DNA from: Oxytricha trifallax
Lineage: Eukaryota > Ciliophora > Spirotrichea > Sporadotrichida > Oxytrichidae
Reading direction: 5' to 3'
Length of the DNA: 64,000 nucleotides
Assembly (NCBI GenBank): GCA_000711775.1
Contig: ARYC01017081.1
Coordinates: 222,224 to 286,223, forward strand
Part shown: one piece after another, positions 48,876 to 60,028 of the stretch
Position numbering within the stretch: position 1 is the stretch's first letter
Layout: each line of letters begins with the position of its first letter
Program-made: the position numbers and the translations under genes
The notes under the pieces: generated by a model
The model's database searches: none
What the model was told of the DNA's origin: nothing
Seen by the model: only the letters and a program-made list of their open reading frames with translations

Positions 48876-50400
48876 TCAAGGCCTATATAGCTTTGTGTAG
48901 CATGAATTAGCCCAATCAAACTTAAAATATGACATCTCTTGCCCTAATTATCTTAAGAATTACATCCTATCATCTTTGTGAGTCCGAAAGTTGATATTCC
49001 TTTTAATATAAGAAAAACACTTCTCGATTGGGGCTATATCGAACTAGTAAGGCCCCAAATACATAATGGGAATTTGTAGAAGTCTAAGTTTTCTAGTAGT
49101 GAATAGACTGCGATGATATGTTGCATTATCCAAAAGTAATATAGAATCATTTCTCCACTCGGGTCTTTAACTATCTAGATGCTATATAAGGTTCAGAATA
49201 AAATTGTAAAATGTTTCACTGTTTGTTTTCCCAATATTTAGCTTAAAGCTAAAAGTGTTATCACTCCCAACAGCCGCTATTATATTAACTCCATACATTC
49301 TCACTAGTCTGTCTGAATAGTTTCTTTTATTTTTCAAACTCCAACTTTTATATTAATAAGACTGTTGCTAAAGGCTGCTCTCATCTATATTAATAATGAT
49401 CTTTTATCTAGTTATTATTCAATATAAAACTTAGCTGCTATTTGTCTATAGAGTAAACAATTAGGACTGTTGGTTCTTTAATCAATTTAGTAAACTTTCT
49501 TAAATAAATATCCTAGTTTGTACTTTACAATTTTCCGTATTTTTGAACAAGAGAGTGTTTGATTAAGCCTATTTTTAATAATACTTTGGAGCTACTTAAC
49601 TGACTTTAACTGTTCTCCTGAAGTGTCACATTAATCTAGGATTGTTTAGATACATGAAATTAAGCCTTGGTCTTTTATACCTTCTAGGTCATGAACATCC
49701 AACAATTTATCCTTATTGCTAGTAAGAATTTTTTTCAACTTATATCAAGTTATTTTCAGTCTCTAAATCAGGTATGACTATTTACATCCACTATTGCTAA
49801 ATAAAGAGAGAGCTTTTTTATGAACTAAAGTGGGATTTTTCCTATTAAAATCACTGTTCCTTATCAATTTTTATTCCTAAAATCTTTAATTTAACCAAAA
49901 ATATAAAGTCAACTTCTACTTACACTTTAGGATTAACTAATTAAGTAAGTCTAAAAATTTACAAGGTTATCCACTGCCCAGGTTCTTTCAGGTATATTGA
50001 CAATTTGTTAATTTATAGTTGAATTTTATCATTTCTCACAAAGAAGCATATCAACTTATTCCCTCAGACTTTAAATTTCTTTTATTGATAATGTTCCTAC
50101 TTCATTTCTCCAATTTGAATTTAAATCAACAGCTTTCCTTGGGTCTAAAATCACAGTATAGTATATTCTTTCTTTTATTTAATCAATACAACGCTCCTCA
50201 AGCTATTAGATAGTAGCTCTTGAAACCTGATATATCTGAATATCATTCAAATATGGGACTTCTTTATGAATAATATGAGTAGATTGGGATAAGGGTTTAG
50301 AATCAAAATCTGATGCTTATTCTGGCTATTAGGATTGTGAGCTGAGATCATCTTGTTCAATGCTGCTATCTTCATGCTTTTAGCTTTTGAAATAATATCT
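48876..50400 (-). CDS. module-1 Tc1/IS630-like DDE transposase
   Basis: Long minus-strand frame. The polar N-terminal region (QKHEDSSIEQDDLSSQ) starts at the edge of the large palindrome at 50,404. A DNA-binding part (GCKQSYLIQRLKIT) is followed by the core NIDESSLQQQSYQYKSW (first Asp), GVNIIAAVGSDNTF, SILLLDNATYHRSLF (second Asp) and YLGPYQFDIAPIEKCF (Glu). Spacing between second Asp and Glu is about 34-36 residues. Ends at TGA 48,878-48,876. In-frame TGAs after LLCEK and KIT and a 1-nt shift in an A-run before IIINIDE break this copy. Clear paralogue of the transposase at 57,213-58,810. Confidence 0.75.
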
Positions 50401-50403
50401 AAA

Positions 50404-51603
50404 AAGGTAAAAATATCGTTTTATAAGTCAATTAGAAAATTAATAATCTAACAAGAGTGATGTATAATTATATTCTGGGTTTGATCTGTTAATAATAAAT
50501 CTCTTTTAATCATCATATCTCGTTAATAGTTCTAAACCTCCCTCTTCGCGCAGTCTTGTAGGTGTATTGTTTCCTGACTTTGATCACACTCCTCTTAATT
50601 CGTACTGTATAGCTTGTAAATCCGGTAGCTTTGATATTTCTGCACATTCTCAGTGTCTTTCGTGTGAATTTAGAGCATCTCCGAATATCGTGTCTTCTCC
50701 AGTTGCTCCGCCTCCCACAGTATATACTGTGTATCAGAAGGTACAACTTGTAAAAAACACAAACTTTCAAGTCAAAATTTTAAAAATATGAGTGATAGTA
50801 ACAATCATAGATGAACGAAGAATAAGGTTTCGACAAGAATGAAATAAGTTTAGGCAAGTAACCTTTCTCTTTGGAGAATTCCCTTTTAGCTCAACTTATT
50901 TCATTCTTGTCGAAACCTTATTCTTCGTTCATCTATGATTGTTACTATCACTCATATTTTAAAAATTTTGACTTGAAAATTTGTGTTTTTTACAAGTTGT
51001 ACCTTCTGATACACAGTATATACTGTGGGAGGCGGAGCAACTGGAGAAGACACGATATTCGGAGATGCTCTAAATTCACACGAAAGACACTGAGAATGTG
51101 CAGAAATATCAAAGCTACCGGATTTATAAGCTATACAGTACGAATTAAGAGGAGTGTGATCAAAGTCAGGAAACAATACACCTACAAGACTGCGCGAAGA
51201 GGGAGGTTTAGAACTATTAACGAGATATGATGATTAAAAGAGATTTATTATTAACAGATCAAACCCAGAATATAATTATACATCACTCTTGTTAGATTAT
51301 TAATTTTCTAATTGACTTATAAAACCCCATTAGTCAATTAAGAACGAAGATTAGGAGATAAGAACAATTAAATTAAAATATAATTATAATTGGCTGAAAT
51401 TAAATATAATTAGGCTAAAAACAAATTTACGCACCCTGATTGGTTTATTTTATAGAGACAATTAATCGAGCCAATGGTTTTAATAATTAGCCAAAAGTTA
51501 ATTAATTTGCGCCAATTATAATTATATTTTAATTTAATTGTTCTTATCTCCTAATCTTCGTTCTTAATTGACTAATGGGGTTTTAAAACGATATTTTTAC
51601 CTT
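50404..51603. repeat. 447-bp-arm palindrome carrying a Cys-rich gene fragment, with a MITE in its right arm
   Basis: Left arm 50,404-50,850 and right arm 50,893-51,603 are near-identical inverted copies around a 42-bp loop; the right arm is longer only because a ~264-bp MITE is inserted. Each arm encodes, reading inward, a Cys-rich segment with YCIACKSGSFDISAHSQCLS and CEFRAS, like one repeat of ciliate cysteine-rich surface proteins. Frames on both strands here mirror each other and are not separate genes. It lies between the transposase and gene 2 of module 1 and is absent from module 2, so it is an insertion. Confidence 0.85.
51321..51588. mobile_element. MITE with telomere-like ends AAAACCCCATTAG
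   Basis: About 75-bp terminal inverted repeats begin AAAACCCCATTAGTCAATTA and end with the complement ...TAATGGGGTTTT. It sits inside the right palindrome arm; the intact left arm shows the empty site (GACTTATAAAACGATA), giving AAAA as the possible duplication. The end resembles the right end of module 2 (CCCCATTAAC next to C4A4 repeats), so the module transposase could mobilise it. Confidence 0.8.
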
Positions 51604-51823
51604 ATCATTTTAATCCATCTACGATTTCGTTTAGGGTTCCCTATAAAGAACAAAAGTTAATTAACTTTATTCTAAACTTTTTCTTTTATAAGGTTTTCAG
51701 ATCAAACCAAAAAGACTTACATATTTGCCTAAAATGTATAATTACTAAAATATTTAATTTTAATTAATTTATTTCTATATTTAATTAGAAAAGACTACAA
51801 TATTAGACAACAATTATTAAAAG

Positions 51824-52655
51824 ATGGAAATCAGCAACCAGCTTCAATAAATTCATGTAAATAAAGTTCGAGAAAAAATAGGCAGTAAAAAAGAACTATA
51901 TGACTTTTTGTGTCAAGAGTGTGGTGCATACTTGCCGAAAGTCAACTGCACAAATATATATTTTTTCAGGAGTATTCTCACTGGTGAAAAAGAGGTAAAC
52001 AATTAAAAAGTTAACACCTATAGTATTTGAAGAGGTGTGATGTTGTTGTTGCAGCAGTACCTCAGATTGAGGGACTTACAGGTGATGATTTTCTTGAATA
52101 CGCATTACAAAAACCCAGTTTGCTTAGATACCTTCCCGATCAGGCAGACTGGCTCCACCTCGATAAGAAGTGGATTACCGATGTCTTACTGTCCCTTGAC
52201 ACCTAAGGAATTAACGAAATGATTCTTAAAGCTAAATAAGACAGAAGACAACGACTCGATTAATCTTAAAACTCATTAGTACATATGAAGCCCGAATTTA
52301 TTTCAGCGTTGAATGGCTCTCTTAACTATAGTGGTATTTTATTGTTGTTATTTATACTTTTTAGTACACAAGGGTAGATCGACTTATCTAATCAAACAAA
52401 GTACTAAAAGAAAAGCCAGATAGAGCATTCAAAAGGAAAAAAAAATGCTTGAGTCAAATAACAATTCTTCAAAGAGGAAATTTTTGGATTAAAATAAAAG
52501 AGTAAGAGATGAAATGGGCGAGATGAAAAATCAAATAGACGAACTTCTACTATAAGTCTCTTGTGATGTAACTTCATGATTAAGGAGTTATAGATGGCTA
52601 AGGGAATGTCTAAGGGATGGACCCTATTTAATAGAATACTAACTTTATGATTTGA
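51824..52655 (+). CDS. module-1 gene 2 (conserved protein with basic C-terminus)
   Basis: ATG 51,824. The first block, KKELYDFLCQECGAYLPKV... then NIYFFRSILTGEKE, ends at a GTAAAC donor; after a ~40-nt intron, VPQIEGLTGDDFLEYA, QADWLHLDKKWITDVLLSL, HMKPEFISALNGSLNYS. A second intron (about 52,331-52,364) leads to a basic stretch (KQSTKRKARQS) and a coiled-coil end. A 2-nt loss relative to the module-2 copy shifts the last ~35 codons; read in the shifted frame they still match (KSLVMQLHDQGVIDG...NFMI). Not assigned to a family with certainty; the layout suggests a DNA- or complex-binding subunit. Confidence 0.6.
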
Positions 52656-53065
52656 TAGTTTTAATTCTTGTTAATTTAGTTAAAAACACTTTGGTTAAAA
52701 ATTAAAAGTTTTTGTGTGAATTGTTTATTTGTAAATTTTTACTTATTAAAACTTAAAAATACTTTCTAATTTATGTAAAATTAATAGCTCTTAAGCAAGT
52801 ATTATAATAGAAGTTATTTAATTAAACAGTCAAACAAAATTAATCATTGTTTTGACTATGTATAGGAATTGTTTATTTATAAGTGTAGTTTATTTATAGA
52901 AGTTATGTGTATAACTTTCAATGCCTTTGTAAAATTTCTAATTAAAATTTTGGCATTTAGATTTTTAGTGATAAATCTAACTTTGATTATTGAAGTTATT
53001 ATATTACATGAATCTTAGAAAATGAGAAAATTAAACCAAGAATATTTTCCCAAAATATTTTTATT

Positions 53066-53140
53066 TGTATGAGTTTGTATGACTTTGTATGAGTTTGTGT
53101 GACTTTGTATCACTTTGTATGAGTTTGTATGACTTTGTTA
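53066..53140 (+). repeat. 11-bp tandem repeat TGTATGAGTTT/TGTATGACTTT
   Basis: About seven units alternate G/C at one position, 215 bp upstream of module-1 gene 3. A looser relative (TTGTTATAGTTTG units, about 60,328-60,372) lies in the same place upstream of module-2 gene 3. Confidence 0.75.
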
Positions 53141-53355
53141 GAGTTTTAAGGGAAGTTGCTAATTTTAGTATTATCATATTTTTAAATTAATTTTTAACTA
53201 ATGAATCAATGTGGTACTAATTAATGATTTAGAATAAATACCTTTGTTGCCATTAAGGTTTTTTAGTGATTAAATCCAGAATATAGGTGATACCAATTTT
53301 AGTAGTCCTATAAGTTATATAAACCTAAGAATTTTAGTAATAAATAAGATTAACA

Positions 53356-54506
53356 ATGAGCAAGACATAGTCGTCGTAAAAGTAAAAATAAAATTCTCTA
53401 ACCAAATCAGATGATTCGGGTTATCAAACTTCAAAGGAAACTTCGTAGTTTAGAAATGAAATTAATAATTGAGACTTAGATTAAGAGGCCATTAAAGCTA
53501 AAATATTTGACTTTATAAAAAAGCAAAAGATTTTAGTGGTTAATTCTTATAAGGAAGTAAAATTAGAATTGTATAAAAAATTTGGACAAGAACCGATTGA
53601 TTAACATAAGAACTGGCTCATTAAAACATTAAACGCTAGAAAAAGCGAAAGTAAAACACCAACTCCTGTAATGCAAATTTCTTCACCTAAAACAAAAGTC
53701 TAAAAATTAAATAAAATATTCAAAATGACAGCGAATAAAATTAAAAATATCAAAGTGACAGTGAATAATCAACACCATAAAGTAATTAGAAAACCCCAAA
53801 CACAGTTTAATTTGAATTAGAGTCCTTAAATTCCAAATAAGATAAGACAGAGACAGAAGACAGTAACTCTGACTCAGATGGCACCTACCTTAATATTGAA
53901 AAAGTGGAAGAAATTATCTCTGATAACTTTAAATAATTTGCAGAAGATAAAATGAGAGAAATGTATGAGAATTTAATCAGAAACAATCCTGAAATTCTAG
54001 AAACTGAGCTATATAAAAAATTTAACGACAAATTAAGTCAAGTTGTTGAGACTGTTGAGGAATTATAAAATCAAAATAAAATTTTGAACATACCTGAGAT
54101 TTAAGAAATAGTGCAGAATGGCAAGGATGAAATATAGATGGAGTTTAAAATGCTTGTCGAAGATATAAATAAGAAGACCCCAACTCTTGGGGTAGCATCA
54201 CAGGAATCTCTTGCCAATCATTTAAAAAATATTGTGGAGTAAAACAAGAGAGTAAATTCTAAAATAGAGGAGACGTCAACAACTCTGCATTTATTAGAGG
54301 AACGGTACCAATCGTTCGTAGCTGAAGTAACTTCGTAATTAAAAGGTAAGGATGCCCAAATAAATGAACTTTAAAAAAATCCAAAATCTACAATTGACCA
54401 GGTTAACAAGTTGCTATCAGATTTCAAAAAAAGTGTTAACGAAAATATATAAACCATTACCAATGATGTTAAATAAATGGGAATAAGAATTGAAAGTAAT
54501 GATTGA
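53356..54506 (+). CDS. module-1 gene 3 (coiled-coil protein with homeobox-like segment)
   Basis: ATG 53,356; Q/S-rich start, a TGA after EINN, then SYKEVKLELYKKFGQEP and HKNWLIKTLNARKSESK, a helix-turn-helix-like text with a homeobox-style W...R-K ending. After a frameshift near 53,790-53,860 an acidic coiled coil follows (KVEEIISDNFKQFAEDKM, VVETVEELQNQNKI), the shared motif TPTLGVASQESLANHLK, then more heptads to TGA 54,504-54,506; a further frame may extend the C-terminus. Homologous along its length to 60,578-61,933. The function is inferred only: DNA-binding scaffold or structural subunit. Confidence 0.6.
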
Positions 54507-54849
54507 AATGGAGAAAAGCCAAATTAAGAGCCGAATTCGTAAATCTAGCACTAATAAACACAAAAAACTTTTTAAGATTAAAATGAGGCAAGAAAATTTA
54601 AGAATTAGTAACAAGATAGTTCCTAATAATCTTTGGCCCAAACTTTGCTTATGTTCAACTAAGGCAATGAAAATGTAAGATTTGTTTTAATTGGTAGCAA
54701 ACCACATCTTTTTGACAAAGTGTCATAAAAAATAATTGAAATTTAGGAGTTTAATGACTTCTGATTATTACTAAAAATATATAACTTATTCCCTTACTCA
54801 TGATTTATTACTTTACTTAACATCAAAATGACTACTATTTTTATCTTAT

Positions 54850-54864
54850 GGGGTTTTGGGGTTT
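54850..54864 (+). repeat. telomere-like tract GGGGTTTTGGGGTTT
   Basis: Internal G4T4 repeat after module-1 gene 3, in the orientation of a right transposon end. Compare 62,067-62,089 in module 2 and the TBE ends. Marks a possible right terminus or an old telomere-bearing element junction. Confidence 0.7.
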
Positions 54865-54962
54865 AATTCGGAAAGTAAGATTCGATATGGTAAACTTCAT
54901 AACATTGATTGTAAGTCAGAGTTGATAAATGACAAGGGGTAAAAACTTGAATATTCATTTAT

Positions 54963-54999
54963 GGGGAAAATTTCACCATGTAGTGGTGAAAAAATCCCC
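54963..54999 (+). other. conserved 37-nt hairpin, copy 1
   Basis: GGGGAAAATTTCACC and GGTGAAAAAATCCCC form a stem of about 15 bp with three weak positions around a 7-nt loop ATGTAGT. It is repeated with one change at 59,992-60,028. Flanks of the two copies are unrelated, so the hairpin itself appears conserved. Could be a 3'-end signal, a protein site or an RNA structure. Confidence 0.7.
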
Positions 55000-55004
55000 T
55001 CGTT

Positions 55005-55885
55005 TTTTTTATCTTAACTAAACTTGATGAATTAAGTTTCCTTTACTGTTTCTTATTTTGTCACAAACACAAATGTTCAAGCTCTGAATATTCAGAAATA
55101 TTAAATAACTACAAAGAATCATCCAATTCTACAATAATAATAAACACAAATCTCAATAAACTATAATTATCAAAATTTTTTTGAATATTCAAATTGTAGA
55201 AATAAATTAATGAACTATACTATTCATTTATATTTATAAATCTTATAATCAAATTTTGAATATTAATAGATTGTAAATTTATGTAAGTAAAAGTGGGGCA
55301 AAAGTAGCAAATTTTTTCTACTTTTGCCCCAATTTAGTTAAGCATGTTTCTTATACTTAAATTAAAATTATTCATTTTATTTATTTAAACATACTTAGTT
55401 CACATAAATAATATTAGAATATATTAAATTAGTAGTCTGATTATTAAAAAAGTAAGTTCATTTCTATAAATTCTGATCATCATTAAACTAAAAATATAAT
55501 TTCCTAATGTGAACGCCTTAACTATATAAATTTTCGATAATTCATGATTCAAAATCAGAATATATAGAATAACAGAAATAATTGAAAGTTAACTTTCAAT
55601 AATTGAAAAAATTACTAAACTTAAAACTGCTAATCATATATATTTTAACTTATAACAACTTTGATTATAAATTAGATGTTATTAATAACAATAAAACAAT
55701 GAAAATATAAGAAAGATTATTAAGTATAAGTATTCGTATTTGAGTCTATTTTCAGTCATTTTTATTTGTATTCATTAATTATATGTACTCTTGTTTTTAT
55801 CTTTATTCATGATTATATTATAAATATAAGCATAATTCATGAGTTATATTTATTTCTACAACTCACTTATTGATTTTAAATTTTG
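55005..55885. other. AT-rich spacer before the MT-A70 gene
   Basis: No coding block. Contains a perfect small inverted repeat around 55,294-55,333 (GGGGCAAAAGTAG...CTACTTTTGCCCC), which could form a 13-bp stem hairpin. Confidence 0.45.
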
Positions 55886-55889
55886 ATAA

Positions 55890-56978
55890 ATGGAAAACAG
55901 CAAATAGTATAAGAAGTTGTTTTAGTAACTTGAAGTGTTAGCAACTAATGGTCCTAAATCATCAGAAAGTTTCAACTGTAATTACTGCAATAAAATATTC
56001 AAAAACTTTAAGTCTAGAGCAAATCACTGGAGTAAACCAAACTTATGCAAAAAACTACATAGAATTCAAAGAGCTGAAGAACTCCTGTAAAAACTAGAGT
56101 GCATAGGATGTTAGCACATTTCAAGTTAGTCAGATCACTGCCAAAGACAAATGGCTCAATGTAAATATGTTGATTAAACTTTAATTCCTGGGAAGTAGTA
56201 TTTAAGCGAACAAAAAATACTTGAGACTTGCAGCTACTTTTAAATGAAGATTTTAAAGTATGACAACGACCCAAAATTAAATGAACTATAAATCCCAAAA
56301 CATATATTCGAAGTAAAAGGAGGTCATATTTGCAAAGCATGGGAGGACAAATTTAAGTTGAGAATGACTTAAGGATAACCAATAAAATTACGAGTTGATG
56401 TAAGAAATGATGACTTTTGGTTTAATTTACACAAGATAATGCTAAGATTAACTGGCTCACTTTTTTCAGTTGTTGTTGAAGATAATCCATGGAAGGGCCA
56501 GAAATCATAGCCTTACTAATATTTACCAAACCATAGATTGAGATAGATACCCCTTTCAATGATGCAGCAGGAAGGAGTCATCTTTTATTGGACACTTTGT
56601 AATACTTAAATAGAAGGAGCCAATCACCTAAGAAATAATGGCTATGTCATAATAAAGACTCTGGTTTGGGTTAAGCTCACATCAAAAGGAAACCTCATTA
56701 ACAGCAAAAAAATTGAATACTCAAAAGAGTATTGTCTCATTGGTGTCAAAGGGAGGGTTGATAATGAAAAAATTAATTAAATTCCAGAAATAATTCGGGT
56801 TGAGAGACTTGCACATTCCTAAAAGCCACAAGACTTTTGGGATATCATAGACAATCTTTTCCCGGGATAGTATAGACTAGAAATATTTACAAGGTCAGAT
56901 TCTAATAAGGCATTTACTGTGCATGTAGGCAATGAAGTTGATAAAGATAAGGAAATGATGATAAAAAATTTATATTGA
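55890..56978 (+). CDS. MT-A70-family adenine N6-methyltransferase-like protein
   Basis: Intact 362-codon frame, no in-frame TGA. N-terminal zinc-finger-like Cys/His pattern (FNCNYCNKIF...H...C at residues ~30-52, a second CIGC...H..C..C near 92-115). The MT-A70 domain fills the C-terminal half: VDVRNDDFWFNLHK, VVVEDNPWKGQ at the catalytic position (family DPPW, here DNPW), GVIFYWTLCN, LVWVKLTSKGN, KEYCLIGVKG, AHSQKPQDFWDIID and LFPGQYRLEIFTR. Such enzymes methylate adenine N6 in RNA (METTL3) or DNA (ciliate MTA1). The first Pro of DPPW is Asn, so activity is uncertain; it could be a catalytic or a partner subunit. It lies between two transposase modules, on the strand of genes 2 and 3. No introns seen. 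Unlike its neighbours it shows no lesion. Confidence 0.85.
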
Positions 56979-57212
56979 TAATTAATTTAATTAAAAAACT
57001 TTAACGTTAAAAAATAAAACTTATAATATTTTTAATAAATTCTAATGAAAATTAATGAAATCTTTATTACTTAATAGAGTTTAAGTTCTATATCAATTTT
57101 AAGTATTTCAATCTTTTAATTTATAAACTATATTACTCTTGTGTTTATTCAAATTTAAATTTGAAATTATTTCTTCGATTGAAGGTAGCTTGTGTATTTC
57201 CTACACTAGGTT

Positions 57213-58810
57213 TCAAATTTTTTATTGCAATATTGCCTATTTGGCATATTTAAGGCAACTGAAATAGCAATTTTTTATCCAAGAAAAGTCTCTGCTTTGG
57301 ATATTATTTTATAATGCCTTCATAAAATCTTCCTTATTTTAAGATTAGGTAATAGGTTTTTAATCTTTCTTAATGACTGCAAAAATTTTCTCAATCGGGG
57401 CCATTGTAAATTGATAGGGGCCCAAATATAAAACAGATATTTAGTAGAGTCTTAGCTTTTGCATTGTCACAACACTTTTATGATATGTTGCATTGTCGAG
57501 TAGAAATACGGTATTCATCCTCCATTAATCAGAGTTTTAGTCTAAGTAGTCAATGACTTAGAGTATGAAATAAAGGAAAGTTGTTGAATTGTTTTTTCCA
57601 ATACTCAAAGTATACAAAATCCTGCCATCACTAAACCCAGCTGCAATCATGTTAACTCCATAATATCTGATTAGCTAATCATTGTAATTTCTAGTACCCT
57701 TCTTACTCCATGCTTTCCTCAAATAGCTTTGACTTTACATGCTACTCTCATCAATGTTTATTATTAGCTAGCTTTAGTTTAAATAATTTATATATTGTCT
57801 AGCTGCAATTTGTCTCTATTTCAAACATTCTATACTGTTTGATCTTTTATCAATATGATAAACCTTCTTGTATGTAAATCCAATATTTTTCTTTGCTATC
57901 GTTCTAATTCTTTATAGCGGTACTTAAAGGTTTAATTTTACTAACAAATAATTTTGGATTTATTTTGCTGATATTATTTATTGAGAATTTTAAGACATGC
58001 AACGAACAGCATTCTCTATAAGTTTTATTTAGTATTTTTTCAAATGTTCAAAACTTTTTCATTTTTATATGGTTTTGTCTTTTCTACTTCCAATAGCTGA
58101 GTTAACATTGGAGATATTAATCTTAAATCTCTTCATTAATTGTTTTTTTGAGCACCCATGTTTATGATATAAATTTCGGATAAGCTTTTAAAGACAGGAA
58201 GCACATTGATTAGCATTGCATTGTGTAATGGAATGTTAACAACTCTAAAAATAAAAAAAGGGGGTTAATAATGACATAGTAATTTCCTTACAATATTTTC
58301 AACCACTTTATATTTGTTGTCTCAATCAAACTTAATAAGTGGACTTTATTTTGAAACTATTTCTAATTAGTTAGAGTTTTTTTATTTGCCGATAACCAAT
58401 CTATTTGAGGCAAGTTTATCAACTATTGATAAGGATGTATTAATTTGCTCATCACTTAAAGCACTAAGTTAATTATTCCCCCCCTCAACAGTACTCAAAA
58501 GTCTTTTAGGATCGATAATTTAGGTACTATATAATTTATTTTCGATTTTTTTTAATACTTTTGATTCTAAATTTTGTATGTAAGAGTTTGTTAGAGAAAT
58601 CAACTTATTATCATTAAATTGAAGGTCACCAGGTACCATCAAGCATGTTGTTTTGCAGTAGACTAATTCATCTAATGAACCATCATTATTTGCAATATTT
58701 TATTATGAAAGTTCATTGTCCTCATCTGATGATGATCCCTCCCAGCGTCCTTAATGCAAAAATTGTCTGATGTCAGATTATTTAAAATTTTATAGATTCA
58801 CCCCCTCCAT
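57213..58810 (-). CDS. module-2 Tc1/IS630-like DDE transposase
   Basis: ATG 58,810 (MEGVNLQNFKQSDIRQFLHQ), acidic Ser-rich N-terminus, one 47-nt intron (58,245-58,291), an HTH region (HGCSKKQLMKRFKINISNV), then the core NIDESSMQSQSYLRKAWSK (first Asp), GVNMIAAGFSDGR, TVFLLDNATYHKSVV (second Asp), YLGPYQFTMAPIEKIFAVI (Glu), ending at TGA 57,215-57,213. All three acidic residues are present. It has in-frame TGAs after LIKFD and TIQK and one missing A in an A-run before KLIRNLY; otherwise the core is intact. Paralogue of 48,876-50,400, and a likely active relative of the dead copy at 40.7-41.6 kb. Confidence 0.78.
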
Positions 58811-58997
58811 AGTTTATTTTGATTTCTATTAAGTTTATTTTAAAGTTATTACTATATAGAATAATAATTTTATGGTTATAGTAATTGCAGCTTTAAATAA
58901 AATTAAAACTATAACAAAGTCTACCGAATAATTAAATTTCACAATTATTCTTTTTATATTTATTAATATTAAAAGTATCGATATTCAATAAGAGAGC

Positions 58998-59825
58998 ATG
59001 AATAACAATTTACAAGGGGTTCATGTGAGTGAAGTTAGATCGAAAATAGGATAAAAAAAAGAACTCTACGATTTCCTAACTTAAGAGTGTGGGGCGTACC
59101 TTACCAAACTCAATTGTTCAAATATATACTTTTTCCGAAGCATTCTTACAGGGTAGAAAGAGGTACTATACTTTGTTTGACTTTGTTATAGTTTTTGAAA
59201 AGAAGTGATGTGATACTTTCAGCAATTCCTCAGATTGAGGGACTTACTGCAGACAATTTTTATAGTATGCTGAGGAAAAACCTTCAATTTTGAAGTACTT
59301 ACCCTATTAAATAGACTGGCTTCATTTAGATAAGAAATGGATTACTGATATTCTACTCACTTTAGACACAGAAGGAATAAATCAGATGATTTAAAGTGCT
59401 AAGGAATAAAGAAGAGCTAGGCTTGATAACTCGCAGAATAACATTGTACACATGAAGCCCTAGTTCTTAGATGCCCTTAACAATTCTATAAGTTACAGTG
59501 GTAAGTAAATTTAAATCATAACACCTCTTTATTTAATAAGGGAAGGTCAGCATTCTTGTTGAAACAAAGCACAAAAAGAAAATCCAGGCAAGTTGATTAG
59601 GAAGAATAAAAGTCTGGTCAACATGCTGGCTCTAAGTCAAAACATAAATTTATGGAACAAAACTAACGAGTGAGAGATGAAATGAATGATTTACGGGGCT
59701 AAATTGAGGAACTTGTCAACTATAAGTAATTAGTAATGAAACTTCACGATGGAGGAGTCATTGATTAAGAAGGCAACCTTTTGAATTAATAGCCTATTCA
59801 ATAGAATAATAATTTTATGATTTGA
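58998..59825 (+). CDS. module-2 gene 2
   Basis: Homologue of 51,824-52,655: KKELYDFLTQECGAYLTKL, an intron after TGQKE (GTACTA...AAAG), IPQIEGLTADNF, then after a 1-nt shift in a T-run (near 59,264) EEKPSILKYLP, DWLHLDKKWITDILLTLD, HMKPQFLDALNNS, a second intron (about 59,500-59,540), KGRSAFLLKQSTKRKSRQ and a coiled-coil end finishing QNNNFMI-TGA at 59,823-59,825. The divergent arrangement with the transposase (188 bp between starts) suggests a shared promoter region. Confidence 0.65.
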
Positions 59826-59991
59826 GCTTTAATTCTTCTAAGTTGAAATTAATTGTTTATCTATTTTAAGTTTATTAATTTAATAGCTAAAATTACTAAT
59901 TTTATTAAGAAACTTTTAATTAACTTTTCGATGAAGACTCTTTTAAATAAAATCGAGTTTGTGAATCATTTTAATTAAAATTTTGACATAA

Positions 59992-60028
59992 GGGGAAAAT
60001 TTCACCATGTGGTGGTGAAAAAATCCCC
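59992..60028 (+). other. conserved 37-nt hairpin, copy 2
   Basis: Same sequence as 54,963-54,999 except one base in the loop (ATGTGGT). Here it lies between gene 2 and gene 3, not after gene 3. Confidence 0.7.

Noticed and set aside
50513-51230. Paired frames on both strands (85-119 aa, Arg-rich)
   Set aside because: They are mirror images created by the palindrome and antisense to the Cys-rich segment, which resembles a known protein type.
54417-54678. Minus-strand Leu/Ile-rich 74-aa frame
   Set aside because: Complement of the coiled-coil gene 3; hydrophobicity is a by-product of Lys/Glu/Asn-rich sense codons.
56014-56340. Minus-strand 108-aa frame
   Set aside because: Antisense to the MT-A70-like gene, which is intact and family-supported.
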